Assembly (NCBI GenBank): GCA_023444095.1
Contig: JAEZRP010000001.1
Span: forward strand, 66,447 to 130,446
Origin: Bacillota bacterium
Lineage (GTDB): Bacteria > Bacillota > Clostridia > Christensenellales > Aristaeellaceae
Length of the DNA: 64,000 nucleotides
Reading direction: 5' to 3'
Positions 1 through 12,200 of this stretch are shown here, piece after piece. The notes beneath the pieces were generated by a model that worked only from the letters and a program-made list of their open reading frames with translations, made no database searches and was not told the origin of the DNA. The position numbers were made by a program, and so were the translations under genes. Position 1 is the first letter of the stretch. The number at the start of each line of letters is the position of its first letter.

Positions 1-226
1 CTCGGCGCCAGCACGCTTCTGACGTCTGTCCGTTTATGCGGCAAGGCGCGGATTCTATCATCGTCTACGCAGACGCCGGAATGGCTTCTGCTTTTCTTTT
101 TATCGCGCGCCGCGTGCGGATTCTCGTGAATATGATATTCTTGCTGCGCGGGATTCTTGGATTCGGCATTCGGCCGATGACCCCGCTCGGAGGCGTTCGC
201 CCGTAAATCTCAAACGGATACGGAAA
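1..226. other. upstream region, no gene recognised
   Basis: No reading frame here has a ribosome binding site, codon bias or recognisable product; the minus-strand frame through it is very arginine- and proline-rich and looks like chance. It may hold the end of an upstream transcription unit or a leader for livJ. I see no tRNA or riboswitch that I can name. Confidence 0.4.
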
Positions 227-259
227 GCGGGCCCGCCTCGGTGCGGTACCCGCCTTTTT
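227..259 (+). terminator. intrinsic terminator or attenuator before livJ
   Basis: GCGGG (227-231) and CCGC (233-236) pair with GCGG (243-246) and CCCGC (249-253), followed by CTTTTTG. The hairpin ends only about 15 bases before the livJ ribosome binding site. It is therefore either the terminator of an upstream gene or an attenuator in the liv leader. No promoter is obvious between it and livJ, which favours read-through control. Confidence 0.6.
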
Positions 260-288
260 GTATAAATACAACCGGGAGGTATTCAATC

Positions 289-1431
289 ATGAAGAAAGCC
301 CTGTCAATCGCCCTCGTTCTCGCGATGACCCTGGCGCTGTCCGTGGCCGCCTCGGCCGAGGGAACCCTCGTCATCGGCGGAACCGGCCCCCTGACCGGCG
401 ACTATGCCACCTATGGACTCTCCGCGCGCAACGGCGCGCTGATCGCCATGGACGAGATCAACGCCGCGGGCGGCGCGAACGGCATCCTGTTCGACGTGAA
501 GTATGAGGACGACCAGGCCTCCGCCGAGCTCGCGGTCAACGGCTACTCTTCCCTCATCGACGCCGGCATGCAGGTGTCCCTCGGCGCCGTGACCTCCGGC
601 GCGTGCATCGCGCTCGCCGAGGAATCCCAGTACGACGGCATGCTGGTTCTCACCCCCTCCGCGTCCGCGAAGGAGGTCACCAAATACGACAACGTGTTCC
701 GCGTGTGCTTCACCGACCCCGACCAGGGCGTATACGCGGCAGACTTCATCGCCGAGAATGCCATCGCGACCAAGATCGCCGTCATTTATGACAAGTCGAA
801 CGATTACTCCGTGGGCATCCATGACAACTTCGTTGCGGAAGCCGCCGCGAAGGGCCTCGAGATCGTGACCGATCAGGCGTTCACCGACCAGTCCAACACC
901 GACTTCTCCGTGCAGCTTCAGGCCGTGGCCGATTCCGGCGCGGAGCTGGTGTTCCTGCCCATCTACGCGCAGGAAGCCGCCTACATCCTCACCCAGGCGA
1001 AGTCCGCCGGCCTCTCCGTTGCCTTCTTCGGCTGCGACGGCCTCGACGGCGTTCTCACCAAGATCGGCGCGGAAAACGCGGATGCCTGCGAGGGCGTGAT
1101 GCTCCTGACTCCCTTCGCGGCCGACGCGCAGGATGAGAAGACCGCGGCATTCGTGGCCAAATATCAGGAACTCTACGGCACGACGCCCGACCAGTTCGCG
1201 GCGGACGGTTATGACGCCGTGTACGCCATCAAGGCAGCGCTCGAGCAGGCTGGCATCACCGACCTCTCCGACGCGGACTTCAATTCCAAGATGATCGCCG
1301 CCATGACTGCGATCACCGTGGAGGGACTGACCGGCACCATGACCTGGACGGCGGACGGGGAACCGACCAAGACCGCGACCGCGGTCGTCATCCAGGGCGG
1401 CGCGTATGTCGCGTACGAAAACGCACAGTAA
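289..1431 (+). CDS. livJ: branched-chain amino acid ABC transporter substrate-binding protein
   Basis: Extracellular solute receptor of the LivJ/LivK (Peripla_BP_6) family, 380 aa. It should capture leucine, isoleucine, valine or a related amino acid and hand it to the LivHM channel. The ATG at 289 follows GGGAGG (274-279) and opens a signal peptide (MKK, then a hydrophobic stretch, cleavage near AASA-EG at about residue 22). There is no lipobox cysteine, so how it is retained at the surface is unclear. The mature start matches the family pattern (VIGGTGPLTGDYATYG). It is first in livJHMGF. A frame starting at 241 is open but has no ribosome binding site. Exact substrate is inferred from family only. 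Confidence 0.9.
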   Translation: MKKALSIALVLAMTLALSVAASAEGTLVIGGTGPLTGDYATYGLSARNGALIAMDEINAAGGANGILFDVKYEDDQASAELAVNGYSSLIDAGMQVSLGAVTSGACIALAEESQYDGMLVLTPSASAKEVTKYDNVFRVCFTDPDQGVYAADFIAENAIATKIAVIYDKSNDYSVGIHDNFVAEAAAKGLEIVTDQAFTDQSNTDFSVQLQAVADSGAELVFLPIYAQEAAYILTQAKSAGLSVAFFGCDGLDGVLTKIGAENADACEGVMLLTPFAADAQDEKTAAFVAKYQELYGTTPDQFAADGYDAVYAIKAALEQAGITDLSDADFNSKMIAAMTAITVEGLTGTMTWTADGEPTKTATAVVIQGGAYVAYENAQ

Positions 1432-1440
1432 CATGAAACC

Positions 1441-1469
1441 GTCTCCCCGGGCCGCGCGTCCGGGGAGAC
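1441..1469 (+). other. GC hairpin between livJ and livH
   Basis: GTCTCCCCGG (1441-1450) pairs perfectly with CCGGGGAGAC (1460-1469) around a 9-nt loop. There is no U-tract. Such stems between receptor and permease genes usually protect the 3' end of the receptor mRNA and so raise receptor over permease output. That role is inferred. Confidence 0.6.
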
Positions 1470-1494
1470 GAACCCATCGAAAGGAAGTCTTGCC

Positions 1495-2370
1495 ATGGGT
1501 TTTCTCTCCAATCTCATCAGCGGGCTGAGCCTTGGCAGCATCTACGCGCTGATCGCGCTCGGATACACCATGGTGTACGGCATCGCGAAGATGCTGAATT
1601 TCGCCCACGGCGACATCATTATGGCGGGCGCGTACTCCATGATCGTGTTCGTCATGACGCTGGGCCTGCCGCCCTTAGTCAGCGTGCTGCTCGGCGTGGT
1701 CTTCTGCGTGATTCTGGGCGTGACCATTGAGGTCGTCGCCTATCGGCCGCTCAGGCGCGCCTCGCCCCTCTCGGTGCTCATCACCGCGATCGGCGTATCC
1801 TATCTTCTTCAGAACGTTGCGCTTCTGATCTTCGGCTCCGACAAGAAGAGCTTCCCCTCCATCATCGAAATCCCCCCCGTCAAAATCGGCTCTCTCACCA
1901 TCAAGGGCGAGTCCATCATGACGCTGGTTTTGACCGCCGCGATCATGATCCTTCTGACGGTGTTTATCAATAAGACGAAGATGGGCAAGGCCATGCGCGC
2001 GGTCTCTGAGGACAAGGACGCAGCCGCGCTCATGGGCATCTCCGTCAATCGCACCATCTCCACCACCTTCGCCATCGGCTCCGCGCTCGCCGCGGCGGCG
2101 GGTCTCTTCTACGGAGCGACATACACATTCGTCGGACCGTACACCGGCTCCATGCCGGGCATCAAGGCGTTCGTCGCAGCGGTATTCGGGGGAATCGGTT
2201 CCATCCCGGGTGCGATGCTCGGCGGCGTACTTCTGGGCATCATTGAGAACCTTTCGAAGGCGTATATCTCCACCGAGCTCTCGGACGCCATCGTGTTCGG
2301 CGTTTTGATCCTCGTTCTGGTCATCCGGCCCACGGGTCTTCTCGGCAGGAAGATCTCCGAGAAAGTGTAG
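1495..2370 (+). CDS. livH: branched-chain amino acid ABC transporter permease LivH
   Basis: Integral membrane subunit, 291 aa, LivH family. It opens with the family's N-terminal signature (LSLGSIYALIALGYTMVYGI) and carries the GIxxNRT...AAAAGLFYG and GGIGSIPGAMLGG loops near residues 180-245 that contact the ATPases. About eight hydrophobic helices are visible. The start lies after an AAAGGAAG ribosome binding site and the livJ-livH hairpin. It pairs with LivM to form the membrane pore for branched-chain amino acids. Length is normal for the family. Confidence 0.92.
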   Translation: MGFLSNLISGLSLGSIYALIALGYTMVYGIAKMLNFAHGDIIMAGAYSMIVFVMTLGLPPLVSVLLGVVFCVILGVTIEVVAYRPLRRASPLSVLITAIGVSYLLQNVALLIFGSDKKSFPSIIEIPPVKIGSLTIKGESIMTLVLTAAIMILLTVFINKTKMGKAMRAVSEDKDAAALMGISVNRTISTTFAIGSALAAAAGLFYGATYTFVGPYTGSMPGIKAFVAAVFGGIGSIPGAMLGGVLLGIIENLSKAYISTELSDAIVFGVLILVLVIRPTGLLGRKISEKV

Positions 2371-2376
2371 GCGCGC

Positions 2377-3354
2377 ATGAAAAGATCAAAGACGACAATC
2401 AACAACTTTGTCACCTATGCCATGGTGATCCTCGCCTTCGTCATCCTCAATGCGATGGTGGAGACAGGCAACGCTACGCGCCACCTTCAGAAGATGTTGG
2501 TGCCGATTTGCGTGTACGTCATCCTCGCCATCTCCCTAAACATCACCGTGGGCTTTTTGGGCGAACTGACGCTCGGCCACGCGGGTTTCATGTCGGTCGG
2601 CGCGTACGCGGGTTGCCTTTTCTCTATCGCCACGGAATCGGCGCTTCCGGTGTATGTGCGATTCCCCCTCGCGATGATTCTGGGCGGGCTCATCGCAGCG
2701 GTGTTCGGAGTTCTGATCGGCATCCCGGTCCTCAGGCTCCGGGGCGATTACCTCGCCATTGTGACCCTTGCCTTTGGCGAGATCATTCGCTCGATCATCA
2801 TCAATCTTGGCTTCACAGGCGGGGCCTCCGGCCTCAAGGGCACGCCGCGCGATTCAACTTTCTTGATCGCATTTCTGGTGGTGCTCGTCACCATGTTTAT
2901 CTCCATGAACCTTATGAACTCCAAGCATGGTCGCGCAATTATGGCGATCCGCGACAACCGCATTGCGGCTGAGGCGACAGGCATCAACCTCACGCGATAC
3001 AAGCTCATGGCGTTCGTAGTCGCCTCGTTCTTCGCGGGCGTGGCGGGAGTGCTCTACGGCCATAACCTCTCGATTTTAACTGCGTCTACGTTCGGCTACA
3101 ATAAGTCCATCGAAATCCTCGTGATCGTGGTACTGGGTGGCCTTGGTTCCATCCGGGGCTCGATCATCGCGGCGGTGGTCATCTACGTGCTGCCGGAATC
3201 CCTGCGCTTCATGAGCGACTATCGCATGCTCATCTACTCGCTTGTTCTGATCGCGATGATGCTTTTGAACGCCTCGCCTCGCGCGGCGGAGATCAAGGCC
3301 CGGCTCAACTGGCGGTCGCTGGTGCGACTCGCAAGGCGAAGGGAGGCTGCGTAA
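2377..3354 (+). CDS. livM: branched-chain amino acid ABC transporter permease LivM
   Basis: Second membrane subunit, 325 aa, LivM family. Diagnostic stretches include LGHAGFMSVGAYAG near residue 70, the LRLRGDYLAIVTLAFGEI loop near 125 and VVLGGLGSIRGSIIAA near 250. It starts six bases after livH and its stop codon directly abuts the GTG of livG, so livHMG are almost certainly co-translated. It forms the pore with LivH. Confidence 0.92.
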   Translation: MKRSKTTINNFVTYAMVILAFVILNAMVETGNATRHLQKMLVPICVYVILAISLNITVGFLGELTLGHAGFMSVGAYAGCLFSIATESALPVYVRFPLAMILGGLIAAVFGVLIGIPVLRLRGDYLAIVTLAFGEIIRSIIINLGFTGGASGLKGTPRDSTFLIAFLVVLVTMFISMNLMNSKHGRAIMAIRDNRIAAEATGINLTRYKLMAFVVASFFAGVAGVLYGHNLSILTASTFGYNKSIEILVIVVLGGLGSIRGSIIAAVVIYVLPESLRFMSDYRMLIYSLVLIAMMLLNASPRAAEIKARLNWRSLVRLARRREAA

Positions 3355-4191
3355 GTGAGCGAAAGGCAGAGAATGGTCGACTACCCCAGCGGCTCTATCA
3401 TCCCGGAGCGCGACATGGGCTACGTGCCGGTACTCGAGATCCGGCACTTGGGCATCGACTTCGGCGGACTGACGGCGGTGGACGATTTCAACCTCACGGT
3501 CGGAAGGACCGAGATCGCCGGACTCATCGGCCCAAACGGCGCGGGAAAGACGACGGTTTTCAACCTCCTGACAAACGTCTACGCCCCGACGCGCGGCAGC
3601 ATCATGCTCGACGGCGAGGCGACGGTCGGAAAAACCACCGACGCCGTCATCCGCATGGGCATCGCGCGCACGTTCCAGAATATCCGACTGTTTTCCACGA
3701 TGAGCGTTTTGGACAACGTGAAGGTCGGCATGCACGGCGCGCTCAAATACTCCATGGCGAGCTCGATCCTCCATACGCCCGCATACTGCAGGGCCGAGAA
3801 AACCGCGAATCGGGAGGCGCTGGAGCTTCTGGACGTCTTCTCCATGGCCGACCTTGCAAGCAAGGAGGCGGGCAGCCTCCCCTACGGCGCGCAGCGACGG
3901 CTTGAAATCGTGCGCGCGCTGGCGACCGCTCCCAAGATCATCCTGCTCGACGAACCAGCTGCGGGCATGAACCCGTCTGAGACGGCGGAGCTTATGGAGA
4001 ACATCCGCACCATGCGCGATAAATTCCGTATTGCGGTTCTCCTCATCGAGCACGACATGAACCTCGTCATGGGCATTTGCGAGGGCATCTGCGTTTTGAA
4101 CTACGGGCGCATCATCGCCAAGGGAACGCCGGAGGAAATTCGGGAAAACCCCGAGGTCATCGAGGCGTACCTCGGAAAGAAGGGGGCGTAA
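3355..4191 (+). CDS. livG: branched-chain amino acid ABC transporter ATP-binding protein LivG
   Basis: Cytoplasmic ATPase, 278 aa counted from a GTG that directly follows the livM stop. Walker A (GPNGAGKT) is at residues 59-66, the signature is the LivG variant LPYGAQRR, and Walker B is IILLDEPAAGMNP, followed by the H-loop region (LLIEHDMN). The first 25 residues are longer than in most LivG proteins. The ATG at 3373 would shorten it by six codons and cannot be excluded. It works as a heterodimer with LivF. Confidence 0.9.
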   Translation: MSERQRMVDYPSGSIIPERDMGYVPVLEIRHLGIDFGGLTAVDDFNLTVGRTEIAGLIGPNGAGKTTVFNLLTNVYAPTRGSIMLDGEATVGKTTDAVIRMGIARTFQNIRLFSTMSVLDNVKVGMHGALKYSMASSILHTPAYCRAEKTANREALELLDVFSMADLASKEAGSLPYGAQRRLEIVRALATAPKIILLDEPAAGMNPSETAELMENIRTMRDKFRIAVLLIEHDMNLVMGICEGICVLNYGRIIAKGTPEEIRENPEVIEAYLGKKGA

Positions 4192-4193
4192 GG

Positions 4194-4892
<699 letters not shown>

Positions 4893-4988
4893 CTCCAACT
4901 CCAGACTATCATCCGTATAAACTGAAGCGGGCGACGCCCAAAGAAAACAATGTACGCGATCGTCGTGTTCCGCGCCCTGCGCGCACCC

Positions 4989-5037
4989 AAGCCTCCCCCT
5001 CAAGATCGGGACAGCCGATCATACGAAGGGGAGGCTT
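4989..5037 (+). promoter_or_regulatory. hairpin sequestering the fliB-like ribosome binding site
   Basis: AAGCCTCCCC (4989-4998) pairs perfectly with GGGGAGGCTT (5028-5037), and inside it GATCGG (5004-5009) pairs with CCGATC (5015-5020). The outer 3' strand contains the ribosome binding site GGGGAGG for the ATG at 5041. Translation of the next gene would need this stem opened. There is no U-tract, so it is a poor terminator for liv. Confidence 0.6.
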
Positions 5038-5040
5038 GCC

Positions 5041-6171
5041 ATGTCCATCCGCATCGCGCCCGATTACTATCCGACCTTTCAATGCAAGCGCGGTTCCTGC
5101 CGATCGACCTGTTGCAGGGGTTGGGGCATCACGGTTTCCATGTCCGAGTATTTCAGGTTCATAGGACTTCCCTGCGGGAAAAGCCTGCGGGAAAGGCTCG
5201 ACGGGGCGTTCCACATCGTCGCCCGTCCGACTCCGGAACGCTACGCGATGATCTCGCCAAACTGGAAGGGCGACTGTCCGCTGCGCGCACGGGACGGGCT
5301 CTGCACGCTTCACAGGGAGCGTGGCGAAAAATCGCTGCCCGCCATCTGCCGCGTGTACCCGCGCAGAATCATCGGCGGAGCGTGCGCGCTCTCGGGGAGC
5401 TGCGAAGCGGTGATCGAGACTCTGCTCGCGCGAGAAGAGCCAATCCGATGGATCGAAGTTGAAGAAACGCGCGCGTCTGAGCCTCCGCACGCGCCACGCA
5501 ACGAGGGTATGGCGCGCTACGACACGGAGCTGCGCATGCTTTCGATCCGCGTGCTTCAGGACAGACGACTGCACATTTCCGAGCGGATGATGCGCCTCGG
5601 GCGGATCCTGGGGGCGCTTTACGAGTGCGTGCGCGCGCGCGACTGGGTGAGAATGGGCGAGATGATCGCCGATTTTGGCGCCCATACCGATCAGTCGCCC
5701 GGGCAGGCGAAGTACGGCCCGGACGTGACCGACGCGACGTTCCGGGTGGCCGAGGCATTTTCCAAAAACAGCGAGAGCCTGTCTTCCTACTGGGAGGCGG
5801 GCGTCCGGAACCTCGCGCGCGCAGGCTATCCTGAGATACGGCGGGCGTTCGAGCAAAAGTATCCCGAATGGGAGCGGCACTTCGAGCAGATCACGGTCAA
5901 CCATGCCTTTTTCACCCGGTTCCCGTACACGGACATCCACGACGACCTCTGGGCGGAATACGCGGCGCTCTGCGCCGCGCACTGCGTGGTCATGTACATC
6001 TCGACCATCTATACCTACGACAGGGAGGGCCCGGAACCGCTCGCGGACGCGATCGCCGCTGCGTTCCGGATGATCGAGCATTCGGACTTTGAGCGCCGCG
6101 CGCACCTCGTGTTCGCGCGCCTTGGCCTCGGGACGCAGGCGAAGCTGAACGAGCTCCTGTGCGCCTTGTGA
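5041..6171 (+). CDS. fliB: flagellin lysine-N-methylase (FliB) family protein
   Basis: 376 aa, FliB family. The N-terminal motif has C15, C20, C24 and C25 (CKRGSC then TCCRGW), and C79, C88 and C103 follow in CPL...GLCTLH...AICRVYPRR. This is the cysteine pattern of the family and probably binds a metal or iron-sulfur cluster. FliB proteins methylate lysines on flagellin in enterobacteria. No flagellar gene is present in this window, so the target here is unknown. The ATG follows GGGGAGG, which is buried in a hairpin. It is probably transcribed from its own unit or as a weak tail of liv. Confidence 0.8.
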   Translation: MSIRIAPDYYPTFQCKRGSCRSTCCRGWGITVSMSEYFRFIGLPCGKSLRERLDGAFHIVARPTPERYAMISPNWKGDCPLRARDGLCTLHRERGEKSLPAICRVYPRRIIGGACALSGSCEAVIETLLAREEPIRWIEVEETRASEPPHAPRNEGMARYDTELRMLSIRVLQDRRLHISERMMRLGRILGALYECVRARDWVRMGEMIADFGAHTDQSPGQAKYGPDVTDATFRVAEAFSKNSESLSSYWEAGVRNLARAGYPEIRRAFEQKYPEWERHFEQITVNHAFFTRFPYTDIHDDLWAEYAALCAAHCVVMYISTIYTYDREGPEPLADAIAAAFRMIEHSDFERRAHLVFARLGLGTQAKLNELLCAL

Positions 6172-6210
6172 CGCATACATAAACGCAATCAATCGATTGC
6201 CCGCCCTCCG

Positions 6211-6239
6211 TTGACAGGCGCGGAACCGCCGGATATGAT
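6211..6239 (+). promoter_or_regulatory. sigma-A promoter of the MFS gene
   Basis: TTGACA (6211-6216), 17-bp spacer, TATGAT (6234-6239). Transcription would start near 6246, about 33 bases before the ATG at 6279. Confidence 0.8.
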
Positions 6240-6278
6240 GGACCATGGATTCGGGGATTGCCCTTTTCGGAGGATGCC

Positions 6279-7430
6279 ATGTCACGGCGCGCGCTGATCG
6301 TCAGGTTTACCTTTCTCGAGATCCTCTACTGGTGCTCCATTGCGGCTTTTTCGGCGTTCGCGGTCGCATATCTGCAAAGTGCGCGCGGCATCACAGACGG
6401 TCAGGCGGGGATCATGATCCTGCTCATGACGAGCGCGGCGTTCGCCGGGCAGTTCGTGTGGGGCTCCCTCTGCGACCGGCTGGGGACGCACAAGTGGATG
6501 TTCCTCGCGGCCTGCGCGCTGCAGGGGCCGCTTTGCTTTGCGGTGTTTTTCGCCGGGAGCTACCTCCTCCTGTGCGTCTTTTACGCGCTGCTCGGATTCG
6601 TGCAGAGCGCCATGCCCGCGAACATCGACACCTGGATACTGAAATCCTTCCCGGATACGCCCGCGATCTTCGGGCCGATCCGCTCGGCGGGCTCCCTCGC
6701 TTACGCGCTATTCGCGCTCGGGTTCGGAAGCGTGATCGCGGGCGCAGGCTACGCCGTCATGCTCGTCGCCGTCTCGTTTTTCATCCTCTCCGGCGCGGCG
6801 GTCGCGCTTCTCACGCCGGACGTGCGGTCGGGTGCAGGCTGCCAGCTCGACACGCTGAGCGGGGCGCGCGCGCTTTTGCGCGGTCCGTTCCTCGCGCTCC
6901 TGCTCGTTCTCCTCATGACGGGCATCTGCGGCTCGACGTACCAGTTTTTCACCATGATGATGAACCGCGCGGGCGGCTCGGTGGCGCTTCTGGGCGCCAC
7001 CATGTCCGCCTCCGCCATCGCGCAGGTGCCGCTGATGTTCTATGGCCGGTACCTCTCGCGCTTCCCCGTCAAGGCGCGCATGCTCGCCGCCTGCTGCCTG
7101 TACCTCGTGATGGGCCTGTTCTTTGCGTTCGCAACGCGGCCCGCGCACGTGGTCCTCGGGGCGCTCGTCTCCGGCGTCGGCTACGGCATCTTCCTGCCCG
7201 CGGTGCGCGAGTGGGTGTTCGGGCTCTCGACATCCGAAACGCGCACCACGGCGCAGGGGATGTCGGACGCGGTATACGTGTCGCTCGGCGGCATGATCTC
7301 CTCCGGCGCGGTCGGCGCGCTCGCGGACGGCGTCGGGCTCCAGCCCCTCCTGCTCGCCTTCGTCGGCGCGCAGGTCGCGGGCATTCTACTCCTGCTGCTC
7401 GGCACGCGCATGCCCCGGCGCGCCCAGTAA
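6279..7430 (+). CDS. MFS transporter
   Basis: Major facilitator superfamily protein, 383 aa, about 12 hydrophobic helices. The loop between helices 2 and 3 has the family motif WGSLCDRLGTHKW (about residues 67-79). The architecture resembles the MFS_1-like/LacY-type group (paired six-helix halves, ADGVGL near the end), so a sugar or nucleoside substrate is possible but not shown. ATG 6279 follows CGGAGG; the frame is open back to 6258 but lacks a ribosome binding site there. It has its own promoter and a terminator and so looks monocistronic. Confidence 0.85.
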   Translation: MSRRALIVRFTFLEILYWCSIAAFSAFAVAYLQSARGITDGQAGIMILLMTSAAFAGQFVWGSLCDRLGTHKWMFLAACALQGPLCFAVFFAGSYLLLCVFYALLGFVQSAMPANIDTWILKSFPDTPAIFGPIRSAGSLAYALFALGFGSVIAGAGYAVMLVAVSFFILSGAAVALLTPDVRSGAGCQLDTLSGARALLRGPFLALLLVLLMTGICGSTYQFFTMMMNRAGGSVALLGATMSASAIAQVPLMFYGRYLSRFPVKARMLAACCLYLVMGLFFAFATRPAHVVLGALVSGVGYGIFLPAVREWVFGLSTSETRTTAQGMSDAVYVSLGGMISSGAVGALADGVGLQPLLLAFVGAQVAGILLLLLGTRMPRRAQ

Positions 7431-7481
7431 TTCATACGAATTCATATTCTTCATTTGTATCAAATCCGATCCAAAAATGCA

Positions 7482-7525
7482 ATCGGTCGTCCGGACTGTC
7501 TCCCGGTCGACCGATCGTTCTTTTT
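7482..7525 (+). terminator. intrinsic terminator after the MFS gene
   Basis: ATCGGTCG-T-CCGG (7482-7494) pairs with CCGG-T-CGACCGAT (7503-7515) with one mismatch, followed by CGTTCTTTTTAT. It is the left part of a dispersed element that also occurs near 26006. Confidence 0.8.
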
Positions 7526-7599
7526 ATCGCTTCCGTCATTCTTAAGGAAGAGTCCCTTGAGCGAGTGGTCCGGAAAGCCGCGCCCTCCGGCGTTCTCCC

Positions 7600-7600
<1 letters not shown>
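7482..7600. repeat. dispersed hairpin element, family 2, copy 1
   Basis: A TCGGTCG hairpin and T-run are followed by CTTAAGGAAGAGTCCCTTGAG and a CCGGA/TCCGG module ending in GGCGTTCTCCC. The same order is seen at 26006-26126. It lies between the convergent MFS and fhs genes. Confidence 0.55.
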
Positions 7601-9261
<1,661 letters not shown>

Positions 9262-9265
9262 TGAA

Positions 9266-12200
9266 TCACACCTTATTGAAGTAATCGACCGCCGAGCGGA
9301 AGAGTCCCATTTCATAATCGCCCGGCACGTTCTTGTAGAGCCCCTTCCCGACGCGCTCGGAATGGCCCATCTTGCCAAGCACCCGACCATCGGGCGAGGT
9401 GATGCCCTCGATGGCGCAGGCGGAGCCGTTGGGATTGAAGCGCACGTCGTCCGTCGGCGCACCCTCGAGGTCGACGTACTGCGTCGCGATCTGACCGTTC
9501 TTCGCAAGCTGCGCGATCTCGGCATCCGAAGCGAGGAAGCGTCCCTCGCCGTGCGAGATCGGCACGGCGTACACGCCACCGAGCGTTGCGTTCCTGAGCC
9601 AGGGGGAGAGGTCCGATGCGACGCGCGTCATGACGATCCTCGACTGATGCCGGCCGATGACGTTGTAGGTGAGCGTCGGCGCGCCCGCGTCCGCGTCCAC
9701 GATCCTTCCGTACGGCACAAGGCCGAGTTTCACAAGCGCCTGAAAGCCATTGCATACGCCGAGCATCAGCCCGCCGCGGGCATCGAGAAGCTCCGTCACC
9801 GCCTCCCTGACCGCGTCGTTGCGGAAGAAGGCCGCAATTAGCTTGGCGGAGCCGTCTGGCTCGTCGCCACCGGAGAAGCCGCCGGGGATGAAGATGGCTT
9901 GCGAATCCCGGATAGCGGCGGCGAAGCGCTCCACCGAGCGCGCGACATCCTCGCTCGTGCGGTTCAGGATGCCCATGCACGCCGCCTGCGCGCCCGCCGC
10001 CTCGACGGCCTTCGCGGAGTCGTACTCGCAGTTCGTGCCTGGGAAGACGGGGATCAGGACGCGCGGCCGCGCAACCCTGACTGCGGGAAGGACGCGGGCA
10101 CTCGCCTTGAAGGCGAACGGCTCGATCTTCGCGCCCGCGGATGGAATGTTGCACGGGAACACCTGCTCCAATCTATTTTCATATATTTGGAGAAGCTTGT
10201 CAAGCGAAATCGTCTCGCCCCCGAAGGTAAATGCGCGTTCTTCCGTCGTATATCCGAGCGCGATGCCTTCCATTCCGTCATCTGTCAGCTCCACGACGAA
10301 CGCGCCGTAACCGTCATCAAACAGCGTCCCCATATCGCACTCAAACGCAAAGCCGAGCTTGTTGCCGATGGCCATCTTGAAGACCGCCTCGGCGCAGCCG
10401 CCTGAGCCGAGCGCGTACGCCGCGGCGATCCTGCCTGCGCGCATGAGGGAGGTCACCTTCGCGAACGTCCTTTTCAGCGATTCCGCGTCCGGAAGCCCGG
10501 TGCGCGCTCTTTCGGGTGCGATGAGCGCGACGCGGTGCCCCGCCGCCTTGAACTCGTTTGATACGATGTTCTTGATTCTGTCGGTCGTGACCGCGAAGGA
10601 CACGAGCGTCGGCGGCACGTCGAGCTTCTCGAACGTCCCGCTCATGGAGTCCTTGCCGCCGATGGCCGCGACGCCCAAATCCATCTGCGCCCGGAACGCG
10701 CCCAGAAGCGCCGCAAGCGGCTGACCCCAGCGGCGCGGGTCCCTGCCCGGTTTTGGGAAATACTCCTGAAACGTGAGGTACACGTCCTCGAACGACGCGC
10801 CGGAGGCGACGAGCTTCGAGACGGACTCCACCACCGCGAGGTACGCGCCGTGGTACGGGCTCTTCTCCGAGAGAAAGGGATTGAAGCCCCACGCCATGAC
10901 GGAGCACGCGTCGGTGTCCGCTTTTTCGACGGAGACCTTCTGCGCCATGACCTGCGAAGGCGCGAGCTGGTATTTCCCGCCGAAGGGCATGAGCACCGTG
11001 CCCGCGCCGATGGTCGAATCGAACCGCTCGGAGAGGCCGCGCTTCGAGCATACGTTGAGGTCGGAGACGAGCGCCTCCATGCCGCGCCGGAAGTCGGCGG
11101 GGCACGTTTTCGTGTATGCTTCGGGCTTTGCCGCCTCGATGGTTATGTGCTTCTCCGCGCCGTTGGAATTCAGGAATGCGCGGGAGACGTCGACGATCAC
11201 TTTCCCGTGAAAGCGCATCACGAGCCGGGGATTCTCCGTCACGCGCGCGACGAGGGTCGCTTCGAGGTTCTCAGCCGCCGCGCGCGCCAGGAAGGTTTCG
11301 GCGTCCTCCGGCGCGACGACGACCGCCATGCGCTCCTGCGATTCGCTGATCGCGAGCTCGGTTCCGGTCAGGCCCTCATACTTCCTGGGTACTTTGTCGA
11401 GGTTGATTTCAAGTCCGTCCGCGAGCTCCCCGATGGCGACCGACACGCCGCCGGCCCCAAAATCGTTGCACCTTTTGATGAACCGGGCGGCCTCGGGATC
11501 GCGGAACAGCCTTTGAAGCTTTCTCTCCTCGGGCGCGTTGCCCTTCTGCACCTCGGCGCCGCAGCTTTCCAGCGACGCGAGGGTGTGGGACTTCGACGAG
11601 CCCGTCGCGCCGCCGCAGCCATCGCGGCCCGTGCGTCCGCCGAGAAGAATCACGGCGTCGCCGGGCGCGGGCGTTTTTCGCACCACGTTCTTCGCCGGAG
11701 CAGCCGCGACCACCGCGCCGATCTCGAGCCGTTTCGCCGCGTAGCCGTCGTGATAGATTTCATCCACCTGCCCTGTCGCGAGCCCGATCTGGTTTCCATA
11801 GGAGGAATAGCCCGCCGCCGCCGTGGCGGTGAGCTTTCTCTGCGGAAGCTTGCCGGGCATGGTTTCAGACACGGGCGTGAGTGGGTTCGCAGCGCCCGTC
11901 ACGCGCATCGCGCCGTAGACGTAAGCGCGCCCGGAGAGCGGATCGCGGATCGCGCCGCCGATGCAGGTCGCCGCGCCGCCGAAGGGCTCGATTTCAGTCG
12001 GGTGGTTGTGCGTCTCGTTTTTGAAGAGCAGGAGCCAATCCTCCGGCTTTCCGTCCACGTCGATTGTCATCTTTACCGTGCAGGCGTTGATCTCCTCGGA
12101 CTCGTCGAGCTTTTCAAGCATGCCGCGCTTTTTAAGCACGCGCGCCGCGACGGTCGCGAGGTCCATGAGGTTGACGGGCTTCTCCGCGCGCCCAATTTCC

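Noticed and set aside
304..1608. 434-codon minus-strand frame under livJ
   Set aside because: Antisense shadow of livJ; His/Arg/Gly-rich with no known domain.
9262..9579. N-terminal extension of the fhs frame
   Set aside because: It lies over the end of purL, and the family's normal start is at 9261.
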